Positions 5,120 to 6,117 of a DNA stretch of 6,117 nt are shown piece by piece (position 1 is the first letter of the stretch; every line of letters starts with the position of its first letter). The DNA is taken from positions 1 to 6,117 of the forward strand of contig JBAXUL010000172.1 in assembly GCA_037129695.1 (NCBI GenBank), given 5' to 3'. The notes beneath the pieces were generated by a model. That model was not told the origin of the DNA. It did not search any database and saw nothing but the letters and a program-made list of their open reading frames with translations. Source of the DNA: CAINVV01 sp037129695. Its GTDB lineage: Bacteria > Bacteroidota > Bacteroidia > Bacteroidales > Prolixibacteraceae. A program made the translations under genes and the position numbers.

Positions 5120-6117
5120 ATGTTACACAGGATAAAGGAACTTCAGAGGGAGATTGAAGAAATTGCTGTCAAATCTGCTGAAGAGCTGGAGGAGCTTAGG
5201 ATTAAATACCTCAGTAAAAAAGGGGAAATTTCCAAATTGATCGAAGATTTCAGAAATGTGTCTGCCGATCAGAAGAAGGAGATTGGTCAGGCCGTTAATA
5301 CCCTCAAGAATTTTGCTACCGAGAAAATCAGGGTACTGAAAGAGGGGTTGGAAGATCAAACCTCCGAATCCAAAGCGCTTGATCTTTCCCTACCGGGAGA
5401 TCCCATGAAGCCCGGTACACGTCATCCCATTTCCATCGTGAAGAATGAGATTCTCGAGATTTTCAAAAGATTGGGTTTTGTGGTTTCTGAAGGACCGGAA
5501 ATTGAAGACGACTGGCACGTATTTTCTGCCTTGAACTTTCCTGAAGAGCATCCGGCCCGCGACATGCAGGACACCTTTTTTATCCAGAGGAATCCTGATA
5601 TCCTCCTTCGTACCCATACTTCATCGGTTCAGGTTCATGATATGGAGACGATGAAACCTCCAATCCGGACTGTCACACCGGGAAGGGTTTTTCGCAATGA
5701 AGCCATTTCTTACCGTGCACACTGCATGTTTCATCAGATAGAAGGTCTGTATATTGACGAAGATGTCTCTTTTGCAGACCTGAAGCAGACTTTGCTCTAT
5801 TTTGCCAGGGAACTTTTCGGTGAAAAATCGGAAATCCGCATGCGTCCGTCTTACTTCCCGTTTACCGAACCTTCGGCCGAAGTGGATGTCTCCTGTTCAA
5901 TTTGCGGTGGCAAGGGTTGTAACGTCTGTAAGTACAGTGGATGGCTTGAAATCCTGGGTTGCGGAATGGTCGACCCGAATGTGCTTGATGCATCAGGCAT
6001 TGACAGCAAAAAATACACCGGATTTGCCTTTGGTATGGGGATCGAACGAATCGCCATGCTCAAGTTCGGAATCAATGATTTAAGGCTCTACTTTGAGAAT
6101 GATGTGAGGTTTTTGAA
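5120..6117 (+). CDS. pheS: Phenylalanyl-tRNA synthetase alpha subunit, 3' end cut by the window edge
   Basis: Catalytic subunit of the cytoplasmic alpha2-beta2 PheRS, which charges tRNA-Phe with phenylalanine. 332 codons are present with no stop; bacterial PheS is usually about 330-345 residues and the visible end, ENDVRFL, is the usual near-terminal sequence, so only a few residues are missing. Domains in order: an N-terminal helical coiled coil (about 1-85) that contacts tRNA; the class II core starting at PGTRHP (98-103), with motif 1 around residues 103-130; EGPEIEDDWHVFSALNFP, typical of PheS; DMQDTFFI; motif 2 with GRVFRNE (188-194) and MFHQIEGL (203-210); and motif 3 GFAFGMGIERIAML (301-314), where Arg310 is the ATP-binding arginine. 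A four-cysteine cluster, C259-x2-C262-x4-C267-x2-C270, sits in the loop before WLEILGCGM and may bind zinc. The start at 5120 gives the normal N-terminus and follows a TAnnTTTG promoter box. The beta subunit gene (pheT) is not in the window. Confidence 0.97.
   Translation, partial: MLHRIKELQREIEEIAVKSAEELEELRIKYLSKKGEISKLIEDFRNVSADQKKEIGQAVNTLKNFATEKIRVLKEGLEDQTSESKALDLSLPGDPMKPGTRHPISIVKNEILEIFKRLGFVVSEGPEIEDDWHVFSALNFPEEHPARDMQDTFFIQRNPDILLRTHTSSVQVHDMETMKPPIRTVTPGRVFRNEAISYRAHCMFHQIEGLYIDEDVSFADLKQTLLYFARELFGEKSEIRMRPSYFPFTEPSAEVDVSCSICGGKGCNVCKYSGWLEILGCGMVDPNVLDASGIDSKKYTGFAFGMGIERIAMLKFGINDLRLYFENDVRFL

Noticed and set aside
4507..5121. Minus-strand open frame of 204 codons opposite the transporter gene
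   Set aside because: It lies antisense to a clear CDF gene, its translation has no recognisable domain and its composition is that of a shadow frame.

Overview
The window looks like a stretch of core chromosome from a member of the Bacteroidota, probably an environmental Bacteroidales-like lineage. This rests on several signs. Start codons follow A/T-rich leaders with no convincing Shine-Dalgarno sequence. Two leaders carry the TAnnTTTG type of -7 promoter element. The PheS protein has a four-cysteine insert that I remember from Bacteroidota PheS. The intergenic regions carry short-period inverted repeats. No rRNA, tRNA, CRISPR array, transposase or phage gene is visible. All five genes are on the + strand.

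Layout: a short leader with a probable promoter (1-76); a PfkB-family sugar/nucleoside kinase, probably adenosine kinase-like (77-1057); a 10-bp-periodic inverted repeat (about 1060-1201); a flavin reductase-like FMN-binding protein (1221-1817); a 7-bp-periodic inverted repeat that begins inside the 3' end of that gene (1797-1923); a zinc oligopeptidase of family M3 (1978-4089); a short heptad tract and a 12-bp palindrome (4090-4164); a cation diffusion facilitator transporter (4165-5079); a short promoter region (5080-5119); and pheS, the phenylalanyl-tRNA synthetase alpha subunit, which runs off the window only a few residues before its expected end (5120-6117).

The genes do not form an obvious pathway. 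They read as independent housekeeping functions: nucleoside salvage or sugar phosphorylation, a flavin-dependent redox protein, peptide turnover, divalent metal efflux and tRNA charging. Only the M3 peptidase and the transporter (75 nt apart, no promoter seen between them) are plausible operon partners.

I do not see a new multi-gene system. The most unusual feature is in the spacers. Three of the four intergenic regions carry short-period repeat tracts (10, 7 and 7 bp) placed at or across the stop codon of the upstream gene. Two of these are paired into large inverted repeats that bracket the flavin reductase gene, and one of them supplies that gene's stop codon and last residues.
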